Source: Prionace glauca (taxonomy: Eukaryota > Chordata > Chondrichthyes > Carcharhiniformes > Carcharhinidae). From it: a stretch of DNA of 64,000 nucleotides. The notes under the pieces were generated by a model. The model was not told the DNA's origin and did not search any database. It saw only the letters and a list, made by a program, of their open reading frames with translations. Each line of letters opens with the position of its first letter. Positions within the stretch are counted from its first letter, which is position 1. Both the position numbers and the translations under genes were made by a program. Shown in pieces: positions 12,001-19,311 of the stretch. The DNA lies in NCBI GenBank assembly GCA_037974335.1, contig CM075743.1, positions 7,513,449 through 7,577,448 of the forward strand, read 5' to 3'.

Positions 12001-14182
12001 ATTACATTGACTGCAGCTGAGAACGTGACTTACGCCCAGGCCCAGTGAGCCCGATGGGCGGACAATTGAGGCCACAGTTTTTGTACCAGATGTCCCCAAC
12101 AGGCAGCCCTCGGATTATCTGATGTGAGCTTTTCGTGGGACCAGATTCCGCCAAATCAGATCATTCCTTAGAGATCCATAAAATAATGAGGGGCACAGAT
12201 CAGCTAGGTAGTCAATATCTTTTCCCAAAGGGACGGGATTCGAAAACTAGAAGGCATAAGTTTAAAGTGAGAGGGGAGAGACACAAAAGGGTCCAGAGGG
12301 ACAAATGTTTTGACACAGAGGGTGTTGAGTGCCTGGAAGAAGCTGCCAGAGGTAGTAGTAGAGGTGAGGACAGTTTTGTCTTACAAAAAACATTTGGATA
12401 GTTACATGGGTAAGATGGATATAGAGGGATATGGACCAAACATGGGCAACTGGGACTACTTAGTTTAAAAAAAGACAAGTTGGCCGAAGGACCTGCCTCC
12501 GTGCTGTATGACTCTATGACAGGATGAACACGCATTTGATGTTTCCTCTTTCAGAGAATCTAGAAGTAGGATGTCACTGTTTGAATCTAAAGGGTCACGT
12601 TTTAAGACAGATGAGGAGAAATTATTCGTGAGTCACTGAAATTTAACATGGCAATAGAGAAAACAATTAATAAGGCAAATGGTATTTTGGCTTTAGTGGC
12701 AAGAGGATTTGGGTTTTACAGTAATGAAGTCTCAATGCAAAGCCTTGGTGAGGCTGAATCTTGGGTATTTTGTGCAGTCAGAAGAGAAAATTCTGAAAAA
12801 TCCCAGCAGGTCTAGCAGCATCTGTAAGATGAGAAAAGATGTTTCAAGTCCAGATGACCCTTTGTCAAAGCGAAAAGGCAGAGAAAGTGAGAGATATTTA
12901 TACTGCAGGGTGAGGGAATGAAAGATGAGTCATAGCCACAGAAATCAGGGAAAGCAGTTAGTAGTGTCCACAGAGAGATTAAAAGTTACGAATGGCCCAA
13001 AAGGCAGAGAAGCTGAAATGAAGTTGTTGGGGGGAAGTGGTGGGGAGGAAAATGGATGGGGCAGAGGTCAAAGTTAGAAAAAGAGAAGTAGAGGGGGAGA
13101 AAGGGGAAGGGAAAAGGGATAAAGTAGGGAGAAAGAGTAGCGGGGGGGAAGAAAAATTAAGGATGACAATAAAGAAATAAAAATAAAAAATTAAATAAAA
13201 TGGAATGATAATAAAGGGGCAGATCAAATCATCTGAAGTTATTGAATTTGATGTTGAGACCGGAATGCTGTAATGTGCCTTCTGAGGCACAAACGTGTTC
13301 CAGGTTCTCTATTTTTCTCTGCAAGCTGCACCATGTGGAAGCCCTTGAGAGCTTTCCCTAAGGTCGAGGTGCGACACAACAGAACTTGTTTGAAACAAGT
13401 TGAAAAAAAACCCAGTTGGTTCCTTGCTGTTGATGAGGAGCTGGTGTTTCTGGGAGGACAGAGCTGCAGCGAGGCAGATAGTGTCAGAGTGCAGAGGCAA
13501 AGCACAGAAAGAAGCAGAGACTGATTGTTATAGAATGTCATAGAGTCCCCACAGCGTAGAAGGAGGCCAACCAGCCCATTGATTCTGCACCGACCATGAT
13601 CCCACCCAGGCCCTATTCCTGTAAACCCACATACTAACCCTACTATCCCCCTGACGCTAGTGTCAATTTAGCATGGCCAATCAATGTAACCCACACATCT
13701 CTGGAACGTGGGATGAAACTGGAACCCCCGGAGGAAACCCATGCAGACAAGGGGAGAATGTGCAAACCCCCACACAGACATCAACCCGAGGTCAGAATTG
13801 AACCCGGGTCACTGACCCTCTGAGTGTTACCCACTGTGTCACCAAATAACTTAATGGAATTTTAAATTCCACCAGCCCTGACAGTGGGATTTGAACCCAA
13901 GTTCCCAGACCATTAGCCGGATTACTAGCCCAAAACGTTACCCCTACACCACCATCTTCTGAAGATAGTAGAGCAGTTGGACGGCTTTCACAATAACAGC
14001 CACAGTCTGCAAAACCGTGAGTGCTTCATCTTTAGCTCACTCCAACTGAGTCAGTCGCTGTTTCTGGTCTTCAGGATCGCAGTTTGCCAAAAATACTTCT
14101 TATGAATATGAAAAATCAATTTTAAAATTTTAACGGACTTACATGATGCAGACATTAGAATCAAGAGAGCGATTAACTCCAT
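1..14182 (-). CDS. CD300/pIgR-like (CMRF35-type) Ig receptor, copy A, four exons seen, 3' end outside window
   Basis: A type I membrane receptor with one V-set Ig domain, read on the minus strand. Exon 1 (14143-14182) encodes the start of a signal peptide, exon 2 (6879-7208) the Ig domain, exon 3 (2075-2210) a Ser/Thr-rich stalk and exon 4 (1-75) a hydrophobic membrane segment. Every junction has GT/AG ends and the phases match (1, 1, 2), so the four pieces give one open frame. The Ig domain has the extra WC...KC cysteine pair typical of CD300, pIgR and related CMRF35-like domains, which bind lipids, immunoglobulin or other ligands on leukocytes or epithelia; the ligand here is unknown. The first intron is about 6.9 kb and full of LINEs. 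The cytoplasmic tail is outside the window, so activating or inhibitory class cannot be judged. Exon model by eye; family assignment from known domain features. Confidence 0.8.
155..395 (-). mobile_element. CR1 LINE, 3'-end fragment
   Basis: On the minus strand this matches the C-terminal codons of CR1 ORF2 ([21 protein letters not shown]) and the short 3' UTR with the usual 'aggccattcagcccat' type ending. It is 5'-truncated and fairly diverged. It lies in the last visible intron of receptor copy A. Confidence 0.75.
478..806 (-). mobile_element. tRNA-derived SINE with GC-rich core (here called SINE-V)
   Basis: Reading the minus strand: a tRNA-like head with GGTTAGCACTG and GGGTTCAATTCC boxes, the 'tgtggagtttgcac' core, a 'ccaaagatgtgcaggttgg' block and a 3' tail ending in a variant of 'gggccgaagggcctgtt'. 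It is old, with many differences from the youngest copies, and the head end carries a small local duplication. V-SINE or HE1-like naming is plausible but not tested. Confidence 0.75.
807..1811. other. Intron of receptor copy A, nothing recognised
   Basis: AT-rich, apparently low-copy sequence between exons 3 and 4. There is a short CA run near 1005 and a G run near 1587. I see no open frame with splice support and no clear repeat. Confidence 0.4.
1812..1955 (+). repeat. Degraded SINE-1 fragment
   Basis: It contains a decayed B-box-like 'ggattcaaatccca' and the 'agctggtggaacttgaa' block that also occurs in the SINE-1 copies at 2396 and 35447. Strongly diverged. Confidence 0.4.
2075..2210 (-). 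CDS. Receptor copy A exon 3 (Ser/Thr-rich stalk)
   Basis: This 136-nt exon enters in phase 1 and leaves in phase 2. A pyrimidine tract ending TTTTAG precedes it and a GTAAGT donor follows. In the frame inherited from exon 2 it reads [20 protein letters not shown] and goes on to [13 protein letters not shown], about 45 residues rich in Ser, Thr and Pro, as expected for an O-glycosylated stalk between Ig domain and membrane. Copy B has an exon of exactly the same length. The stalk role is inferred from composition and position. Confidence 0.7.
2396..4615 (+). mobile_element. tRNA-derived SINE (SINE-1), split by a CR1
   Basis: The head and body (2396-2547) and the tail (4394-4615) belong to one SINE: 'tattatcgtgagactatta' and 'atgatcgagtcccaccacgg' as tRNA-like A and B boxes, then 'ggttcactaatgtc' and the 3' tail 'gatgggcaataaatgctggc'. 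A CR1 sits between the halves, flanked by 'atgaacc' and 'atgaaacc', probably its target duplication. The same arrangement is in unit B, so it predates the duplication. Confidence 0.65.
2548..4393 (+). mobile_element. CR1 LINE, 5'-truncated, old, ORF2 with chimeric 3' region
   Basis: ORF2 reverse transcriptase pieces are read in several frames: [52 protein letters not shown], then the catalytic box as FADN instead of FADD. A stop at 2847-2849 and frame breaks near 3516 and 3784 disable it. The 3' end is the CR1-type 'ttcttatgttcttatg' repeat. Near 4100-4180 a second copy of the '[11 protein letters not shown]...FADNTM' segment interrupts the C-terminal region. The unit B copy (35598-37454) shares FADN and the chimera. 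Confidence 0.85.
4640..5430 (-). mobile_element. SINE-1 type element (minus), split by a CR1
   Basis: The flanks 4640-4801 and 5268-5430 form one element resembling the SINE-1 family in reverse, with 'gggccatttcaggaagcag' and 'gatttgaacccatatctcc' (B-box-like). A CR1 end separates them. The same nest is present in unit B. Confidence 0.5.
4802..5267 (+). mobile_element. CR1 LINE 3' fragment
   Basis: It starts in the codons for the [12 protein letters not shown]-type motif and ends with 'gatgggccaaagggcctctt' followed by 'ctgattccatg'. Flanking 'gtgaacc' and 'atgaacc' suggest a 6-7 bp target duplication. Several frame breaks. Confidence 0.75.
5431..6118 (-). mobile_element. Tx1/L1-like LINE, ORF2 C-terminus and 3' UTR
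   Basis: The minus strand encodes a C-terminal zinc-binding motif ([14 protein letters not shown]), then [16 protein letters not shown] and NLLLGLA, then [20 protein letters not shown]. This order (CxxC finger, SPALLI..PVRG, LLLGLA, (R)LE(x)EY...F..W) resembles the ORF2 end of Tx1-like LINEs. The 3' end is next to 'aactcttttgtataaa'. Frames are broken. Clade assignment is from motif memory only. Confidence 0.5.
6119..6411 (-). mobile_element. Second Tx1-like LINE 3' end
   Basis: A shorter copy of the same 3' end placed directly behind the first: again 'caactcttttgtataaa' at its 3' limit, a similar UTR and the codons [20 protein letters not shown]. It is truncated near 6411. Unit B has the same tandem pair. 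Confidence 0.5.
6412..6878. other. Intron 2 of receptor copy A, nothing recognised
   Basis: No repeat or exon is recognised. By eye, the stretch from 6149 to 6866 is base-for-base the same as 40120-40837 in unit B, unusually high identity compared with the exon beside it. Confidence 0.5.
6879..7208 (-). CDS. Receptor copy A exon 2 (V-set CMRF35-like Ig domain)
   Basis: This 330-nt exon enters and leaves in phase 1, the standard for a single Ig-domain exon. It has [11 protein letters not shown] around the B-strand Cys, then VKQWCKGD with the core Trp and an extra Cys, HKC supplying that Cys's partner, GRISLTDN and FSITMDNL on strands D and E, and KSDEGKYIC as the F-strand Cys. The W-C plus K-C extra disulfide separates CD300/pIgR-like domains from generic V-sets. 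The acceptor is TTATAG, the donor CAAG|GTAAGA. Confidence 0.85.
7209..7917. other. Intron 1 of receptor copy A, nothing recognised
   Basis: Shared with unit B (41181-42067) at high identity. No exon or repeat is recognised apart from AT-rich sequence around 7860-7918, just before the CR1 ORF1 remnant. Confidence 0.4.
8836..9248 (+). mobile_element. CR1 LINE 3' fragment, A-only
   Basis: A 5'-truncated CR1 encoding [20 protein letters not shown] to YGERAGRWS and ending in 'ttcttatgttcttatgttct'. It is flanked by 'agggctgtaaa' (8825-8835) and 'agggctttaaa' (9249-9259), an 11-bp target duplication with one mismatch. It sits in the ORF1 end of the older CR1. Unit B lacks it, although B also lost flanking sequence. 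Confidence 0.85.
9531..10472 (+). pseudogene. CR1 ORF2 reverse transcriptase, N-terminal part
   Basis: Reads [19 protein letters not shown] (linker), [54 protein letters not shown] (first catalytic Asp present) and [18 protein letters not shown]. An in-frame TAA at 10470-10472 and a TAG at 10488-10490 end it before the FADD box. The rest continues in the same frame at 10506. Confidence 0.85.
9533..11452 (+). mobile_element. CR1 LINE, 5'-truncated, young, A-only
   Basis: A 1.9 kb CR1 with almost complete reverse transcriptase and C-terminus. Unit B keeps the uninterrupted target (43060-43090), so the insertion is younger than the duplication. The target overlap is only 3-4 bp ('gatt'/'tatt'), in line with the short or absent duplications of CR1. 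The end is 'ttcttatgttcttatgttctta'-like. Confidence 0.9.
10506..11354 (+). pseudogene. CR1 ORF2 reverse transcriptase, C-terminal part
   Basis: Continues with [19 protein letters not shown] (catalytic FADD intact), [52 protein letters not shown] and ends ...[10 protein letters not shown] at the 3' UTR. Only the two stops at 10470 and 10488 separate it from the upstream frame, so the element is young. Confidence 0.85.
11776..12160. repeat. Unclassified dispersed repeat R
   Basis: Contains 'gctgactcttattggccaac' and 'gtgacttacgcccaggccca'. The same sequence is in unit B at 43393-43525 plus 44789-45060, and a diverged inverted copy sits at 42787-42893, so this is a repeat family, perhaps a non-autonomous DNA element. 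Confidence 0.5.
12165..12530 (+). mobile_element. Old CR1 3' fragment
   Basis: Encodes [20 protein letters not shown] and [10 protein letters not shown], then a decayed FTQRVVGVW-like stretch, ending near 'aaggacctgcctccgtgctg'. Many breaks. Present in both units. Confidence 0.7.
12540..12790 (+). mobile_element. Old CR1 mid-ORF2 fragment
   Basis: Encodes a decayed [20 protein letters not shown] followed by [11 protein letters not shown], matching the CR1 segment [12 protein letters not shown]...[13 protein letters not shown]. Shared with unit B (47115-47340). Confidence 0.6.
12785..13250 (+). repeat. Dispersed repeat X
   Basis: Begins with 'aatcccagcaggtctagcag' and 'gaccctttgtcaaagc', then purine-rich sequence. 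The same blocks occur at 47340-47640, inverted at 47857-48480, and at 61050-61290. Class unknown. Confidence 0.55.
13531..13846 (-). mobile_element. SINE-V, older copy
   Basis: Minus-strand SINE with tail, core 'ccgggggttccagtttcatc', 'tttgcacattctcccc' and head 'gttacccac...'. In unit B the same SINE is split by a 3.9 kb CR1 at 51046-54932, so it predates the duplication. Confidence 0.75.
13862..13958 (-). repeat. SINE-1 head fragment
   Basis: Contains 'gtgggatttgaacccaagtt' and 'attagccggattactagccc', the reverse of the SINE-1 B-box and A-box regions. Shared with unit B (55080-55175). Confidence 0.55.
14143..14182 (-). CDS. Receptor copy A exon 1 (signal peptide start)
   Basis: The exon encodes [13 protein letters not shown] plus the first base of a Cys codon and ends in a strong GTAAGT donor, giving the phase-1 intron usual after Ig signal-peptide exons. 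The hydrophobic run directly after Met-Glu fits a signal peptide. Joining to exon 2 restores a TGT codon. The ATG is the only one in frame, and a TATA-like box lies 107 nt upstream. Confidence 0.8.
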
Positions 14183-14259
14183 TGTTCTGAGTGTTTCTGG
14201 TGGGTGAATTCTCTCTGTCCAGATATTGTACTTCAGCCGTGCTGTCTTTCACTGGGGTG

Positions 14260-14345
14260 GTTTTGTCAGTTGTGTATATCATTTCCTTTTTTATATTTCT
14301 GTCACATCGACCAGTTTCTCTTTTTCACTGTGGTTGTGGTTGGAG
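14260..14345 (-). promoter_or_regulatory. Core promoter of receptor copy A
   Basis: On the minus strand a TATAAAA box (14289-14295) lies 107 nt before the exon 1 ATG, so transcription probably starts near 14260. Just upstream is GTGAAAAAGAGAAACTGG (14312-14329), close to an interferon-response/IRF site, and two overlapping ACCACA motifs (14330-14341) of RUNX type. Copy B keeps the layout with the same 107-nt spacing but TATAAAG. Site calls are pattern matches; function inferred. Confidence 0.45.
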
Positions 14346-14636
14346 GCCAACTGCAGAATCTGCATCCAGGTTCCTCAATTCCACTGTGTGGTTTTCCAGT
14401 CCCGCCGTGCTGGGTCCTGCCCCCGGGGGGAAGTGGAAGAGCAGGAGAAAGTCTGTGGCCTTTCAGAATGACTGGACCATCCCGGTATTCCCGTGCAATC
14501 CCATTTTATACTCTCCCGACACATTAACACTTCTACAGGCTTACCCACAAGTTGACCAAAACTTCTATTTTCATCAATCACCATGACAACGGAAACTAAG
14601 GAGGTTTTTCTCCTTAACAACAAAATAACCGTCTAA

Positions 14637-14978
14637 AGGGTGGCACGGTAGCACAGTGGTTAGCACTGCTGCTTCACAGCTCCAGGGTCCTGGGTTCGAT
14701 TCCTGGCTCGGGTCACTGTCTGTGTGGAGTTTGCACATTCTCCTCATGTCTGCGTGGGTTTCCTCTGGGTGCTCCGGTTTCCTCCCACAGTCCAAAGATG
14801 TGCGGGTTAGGTTCATTGGCTATGCTAAAATTGCCCCTTAGTGTCCTGGGATGTGTAGGTTAGAGGGATTAGCAGGTAAATGTGTAGGGATATGGGGATA
14901 GGGTCTGGGTGGGATTGTGTTCGGTGCAGACTCGATGGGCCGAAGGGCCTGTTTCTGCACTGTAGGGTTCTATGGTAA
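14637..14978 (+). mobile_element. SINE-V, full length, young, A-only
   Basis: A complete copy: head 'ggtggcacggtagcacagtg', GGTTAGCACTG A-box region, GGGTTCGATTCC B box, 'tgtgtggagtttgcacattc' core, 'tccaaagatgtgcgggttag', and a tail ending 'gatgggccgaagggcctgtt' then 'gggttctatgg'. Absent at the matching place in unit B (55848). Confidence 0.9.
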
Positions 14979-15404
14979 TCAAAATTGCCCCCGGATCACT
15001 GTCTATCACCACCTCATCTCCCAGAAGAAACCCCTCGTGGTCTGTGAAGATTGTTTAGAAGGTGAGATAGAAATTTTGATAATATTAAGGTGAGGAAGAT
15101 AAAGGGGGCAATTTTACCATTTTGATTCCAAGTGCTGAATCTGAGTGAAATTCAGATCCGACTTGTAAACCCCGTTCTCAGGCGTTACCCGTCCCCCAAC
15201 ACATGCACGTAGCCTGAAAAAAAGTTGTTAGTGTGAGTCGCACTGTGGGTGGGGCTCATCGCGCCCGAAACACTGCTGCTCCAATTGGGGCCTCCAACTG
15301 CGAATGCACAGTAAAAAAAAATTGAAAAGCGCCGCATTGCACCCGGGCTGGTTAATGCCTCCCCCTGGCCCCCACAGACATGGCCCCATCCCCACAACAT
15401 GGGG

Positions 15405-15718
15405 CCGCAACAGCTCAGTGACTAGCACTGCTGGCTGTGCAGGCACATGGATTTGGGCCGGTGTCTGTGGGAGTTTGCGCATTCTCCCTGTGGTTGCGTG
15501 GGTTTCCTCCGGGCGCTCCGGTTTCCTCCCACACCCCAAAGATGTGCTCTCAGGCTAATCGGTTTTTACCAAATTGACACTATTTCTTCCCTGAATCTGA
15601 CTGAGTAGGGTTCCATTCGTAGACATGCAGGGTAGAATAGGTGTAGGGTGATGTGGCGGCGCGGGCTCGTTGGGCCGAAGGTCCTGTTTCCCGTGCTGGG
15701 TTGTTCTTTGTTCTTTGT
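15405..15718 (+). mobile_element. CR1-SINE composite, 3' UTR-only copy
   Basis: Begins 'ccgcaacagctcagtgacta' and runs through 'tgtgggagtttgcgcattct' and 'ttgggccgaaggtcctgttt' to 'gttctttgttctttg'. It matches the 3' UTR of the long CR1 at 16797, so it is a severely 5'-truncated composite copy. Confidence 0.75.
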
Positions 15719-15774
15719 TATGATGGACCCACTTATCCCCCACTACCCCGCCAGCCAGACCGATCGCGGCCCCC

Positions 15775-16010
15775 TCTCCCCACCCCCTCACTCATCTCAG
15801 GCAGAATGGCGGTGGACCCCCCCCCCCTCGCCACCTCCCCACAACCCCCCTCTCTGGTTCCCCTCCACCGATCTCAAGCAGAGTGGCAGCAAGACACCCC
15901 CTTCTCCCTCACTGATCTCAGGCTGAGAGATCTACCCTCCACCCTGCAGGTATCAGGCAGAGTGAGCCCCCTCCCACCTCCCCAACTCGGACCCTCCCGC
16001 ACAAGGTCCC
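15775..16010. repeat. Degenerate tandem repeat, pyrimidine-rich
   Basis: Four or so imperfect units built around 'ctcactgatctcaggcagag' separated by C-rich spacers of about 60-70 bp. It explains the long Pro-rich open frame at 15653-16213. Confidence 0.5.
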
Positions 16011-16338
16011 CACCTCCTCCGGACACCGATGGCTGTGTGACACCTCCCTCCCTCTCTCTCTCTCCCCCGTCCCCAGTTACTGAGGCCCTGATCCACCTCC
16101 CACCACCCCCCTCCCCGTCAGCACGCCTTGCCTTCCCCTCAATGCTAACAAGCAAACTGCATGGAACTTGCTGGGTTGCTTTGCCAAACTGCCTGCCAGC
16201 TGATCTGCCCTAACCAGGGGCAGCTCCAGTAAATACTCAAGGATGGGCAGACAGGCCGTGCAGGGAGAAAATGAGCTCCCCGATTTTCTGAGGGTGATCT
16301 CGGGAGGCAGCTGGATGCAAGGTGGAGCACCCTCATCC

Positions 16339-16364
16339 CTCCCCCCCCCCCCCCCCCCCCCCCA
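16339..16364. repeat. Poly-C tract
   Basis: An almost pure run of about 25 C. Length in the assembly may be unreliable. Confidence 0.8.
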
Positions 16365-16544
16365 ACCCCGGAGGACGCAAACCCAGGCGCTCTGATGGCG
16401 ATAGAGCCTGGGAGGAAGTCGCTACCTCAGTCAGTGCCAGGTCCAGGCGTGAGCACCTGCCCTTCCTACACTCACTTTGAGGCAGCTTCTCAGGGGCACG
16501 AGTTTCGGGTGCGAGAGACAAGGTGAAAAGGAGACGTACGAGGC

Positions 16545-16796
16545 ATGTTTATTTGTACAGGTAGAGTTGTGGATGCCTGGAACTCACTGCCAAAGGAGAT
16601 CATGGATGCAGATATGAAAGTGAACTTTAAGGGGAATCTCTACAGCTATGTGAACGGGATGGGAATAGAGGCATATGGCCCCTGGTAGGGTAGGGGCTAG
16701 CAAATCAGATGGGAAGCCTGGTTACAGCAAGCTTGGAGGGCCGAAGAGCCTGTTGATGAGATATAATTTTGTTGGTGTTTTGTTCGATGTTCAATG
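16545..16796 (+). mobile_element. Old CR1 3' fragment
   Basis: Encodes VVDAWNSLPKEIMDADMKVN and a degraded 'gagggccgaagagcctgttg' tail. The near-complete CR1 at 16797 is inserted at its extreme 3' end. Confidence 0.6.
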
Positions 16797-17325
16797 GAGG
16801 AAAGAACAAAGAACAAAGAACAACCCAGCACGAGAAACAGGCCCTTCGGCCCAACAAGCCCGCGCCGCCGCATCACCCTACACCTATTCTACCCTGCGTA
16901 TCTACAAATAGAACCCCTAACTTAGCCAGATTCAGGGGAGAATAGTGTCAATTTGGTAAAACCAATCAGCCTATGAGCACATCTTTGGGGTGTGGGAGGA
17001 AACCGGAGCGCCCGGAGGAAACCCACGCAACCACAGGGAGAATGCACAAACTCCCACAGACACAGGCCTAAATCCATGTATCTGCACAGCTAGCAGTGCT
17101 AGTCACTGAGCTGTTGCGGCGCCCGTCTACCGGTCCAGGATCAAGCACACACACCGACACGAAGTACTAGGCCACTCCTGGAACCTCCAAGAGTAGCCCA
17201 GGCACGACCCACCGTGTGAATGCCCCTCGTTTGACAACGAGGTGGACCTCCACCTGCAGAATAAAAGACAAAAACGTTAATCACAAGCCTGCCTTTCCGG
17301 TGTCTCCCGAGGTTCTAACCCTTAT

Positions 17326-19311
17326 TTAATAACCCCTACCATAACCCTCCATCCTCGTTTCACTCATGTGCCTATCTAACTGAACCTTAAACGAGTCCAA
17401 CGTTCCCGCCTCCACCACCCTACTCGGTCGTGCGTTCCAGACCCCCACAACTCTCTGCGTAAAGAACCTTCCTCTCATATCCAAATTATACCTCTCCCCC
17501 CTCACCCTTAAATCATGTCCTCTTGTATTTGTAACCAATCTAGGGAGCAGTCTCTCACTATTGACTCTGTCTATTCCCTTCAGTATCTTATATACCTCTA
17601 TCATGTCACCCCTCAATCTCCGTCTTTCCAAAGAGAACAGTCCCAGTTTCTCCAACCTTTCCTCGTAACCCAACCCCTCCATGCCAGGCAACATCCTAGT
17701 AAACCTCCTCGGCACCCTTTCCAGAGCCTCCACATCCTTCCGGTAGTAAGGTGACCAGAACTGGACGCAGTACTCCAAATGTGGTCTAACCAACGTTCTG
17801 TACAACTGAAGCATTAGACGGCAGCTTTTAAACTCTATACCCCTTCCTATAAAGGCTAGCATTCCATAAGCCTTCCTGACAACATTCTCCACTTGTGTTG
17901 CAACCTTCATGGATTTGTGAACCTGCACTCCCAGGTCCCTCTGTGTTTCTATACTCCTAATTTGTCTACCTTTAATCACATAACTCCTCTCGACATTATT
18001 CCTTCCAAAATGCATCACCTCGCATTTGTCAGGATTAAATTCCATCTGCCACCTATCTGCCCAATGCACCAACCTATCTATATCCTGTTGTATCACCTCA
18101 CAATCCACTTTGGTACCCGCCAACCCTGCCATCTTGGTGTCATCAGCAAACTTGCTGATCACACCATCTACACTGTCTTCCAAGTCATTTATGTAGACTA
18201 CAAAGAGGAGAGGTCCCAGTACTGAGCCCTGCGGCACACCACTGGTCACTGGCCTCCAGCCGGACAAAGTCCCCTCCACAACTACCCTCTGTCTCCTATT
18301 ACCCAGCCAGTTCTCAATCCACCCAGCTACCTGACCTCGTATCCCATGCGCCTTAACCTTTTCTACCAGCCTACCATGAGGGACTTTGTCAAACGCCTTA
18401 CTGAAATCCATATAGATGACATCAACGGCTCTCTCATCGTCAACCGTTTTTGTCACCTCCTCAAAGAATTCCACCAGATTCGTAAGGCAAGACCTCCCTC
18501 TAACAAAGCCATGTTGTGTATCCCCAATCAGATCGCAACGCTCCAAATGCTCATAAATCCTACCCCTAGGTACTTTTTCCATTAATTTCCCGACCACCGA
18601 TGTCAAACTCACCGGCCTATAATTTCCAGGGTTATCCCTGCTATCTTTTTTGAACAGCGGTACCACATTTGCTACCCTCCAGTCTTCTGGGACCTCACCT
18701 GTGTCCAAAGAAGAGACAAAGATTTGCGCCAGAGGCCCAGCAATTTCATCTTTCACCTCCCTAAGCAGCCTGGGATAAATACCATCAGGCCCTGGAGCTT
18801 TATCCTTCCTTACGCTACCTAAAAGCCCTAGCACTTCCTCTCTCGTAATAGATATTTCCTGCAGCTGATCCTCAGCTCCCTCTAACAGACCGCACGATTC
18901 CGAACCCCTCTCCTTCGTGAATACCGACACAAAGTATTCATTCAGGAGCTCCCCCATTCCCTCCGACTCAATACATATCTCCCCACTTTTGTCCCTAAGA
19001 GGACCAATTTTCCCTCTAACTACTCTCTTGCTCCTAATATAGGAATAAAATGCCTTCGGATTTTCCTTAATCCTACCAGCCAAAGCCATTTCATGCCCTC
19101 TCTTCGCCCTTCTAATTCCCCTTTTTAGCTCCCACCTACTCTCGCTATATTCCTCCAGCGCACTCTCCGTACCCAGTCGTTTCGACCTAACATACGCCTC
19201 CCTCTTCTTCCTGACCAAGTCTTCAATACCCCCTGTAATCCACGGCTCTCTAATCCTACCTTTCCCATCCTTTTGCTTAACCGGAACATACCTCCCCTGC
19301 AACCATTTCAT
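17326..19311 (-). CDS. CR1 ORF2, reverse transcriptase part (661 aa)
   Basis: Reverse transcriptase of a non-LTR element that copies its RNA at the nicked target. Visible blocks: [58 protein letters not shown] (catalytic Asp), [20 protein letters not shown] and [15 protein letters not shown] (FADD intact), then the CR1-type C-terminus [38 protein letters not shown] and [20 protein letters not shown]. The frame overlaps the upstream endonuclease frame by ATGA because of a 1-nt deletion relative to the copy at 53530-53560; in that copy the junction reads [13 protein letters not shown] through. No stops inside. Confidence 0.9.
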   Translation of the reverse strand: MKWLQGRYVPVKQKDGKGRIREPWITGGIEDLVRKKREAYVRSKRLGTESALEEYSESRWELKRGIRRAKRGHEMALAGRIKENPKAFYSYIRSKRVVRGKIGPLRDKSGEICIESEGMGELLNEYFVSVFTKERGSESCGLLEGAEDQLQEISITREEVLGLLGSVRKDKAPGPDGIYPRLLREVKDEIAGPLAQIFVSSLDTGEVPEDWRVANVVPLFKKDSRDNPGNYRPVSLTSVVGKLMEKVPRGRIYEHLERCDLIGDTQHGFVRGRSCLTNLVEFFEEVTKTVDDERAVDVIYMDFSKAFDKVPHGRLVEKVKAHGIRGQVAGWIENWLGNRRQRVVVEGTLSGWRPVTSGVPQGSVLGPLLFVVYINDLEDSVDGVISKFADDTKMAGLAGTKVDCEVIQQDIDRLVHWADRWQMEFNPDKCEVMHFGRNNVERSYVIKGRQIRSIETQRDLGVQVHKSMKVATQVENVVRKAYGMLAFIGRGIEFKSCRLMLQLYRTLVRPHLEYCVQFWSPYYRKDVEALERVPRRFTRMLPGMEGLGYEERLEKLGLFSLERRRLRGDMIEVYKILKGIDRVNSERLLPRLVTNTRGHDLRVRGERYNLDMRGRFFTQRVVGVWNARPSRVVEAGTLDSFKVQLDRHMSETRMEGYGRGY

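Noticed and set aside
14191-14586. 131-codon plus-strand frame upstream of exon 1 in both units.
   Set aside because: Antisense to the receptor promoter; conserved only because the promoter region is duplicated, with no signal or domain.
14640-14715. tRNA gene suggested by A-box and B-box motifs.
   Set aside because: These are the tRNA-like heads of SINEs, followed by SINE core and tail; no complete cloverleaf was found.
15653-16213. 186-codon Pro-rich open frame.
   Set aside because: Lies over a CR1-SINE tail and C-rich degenerate tandem repeats; composition explains its openness.
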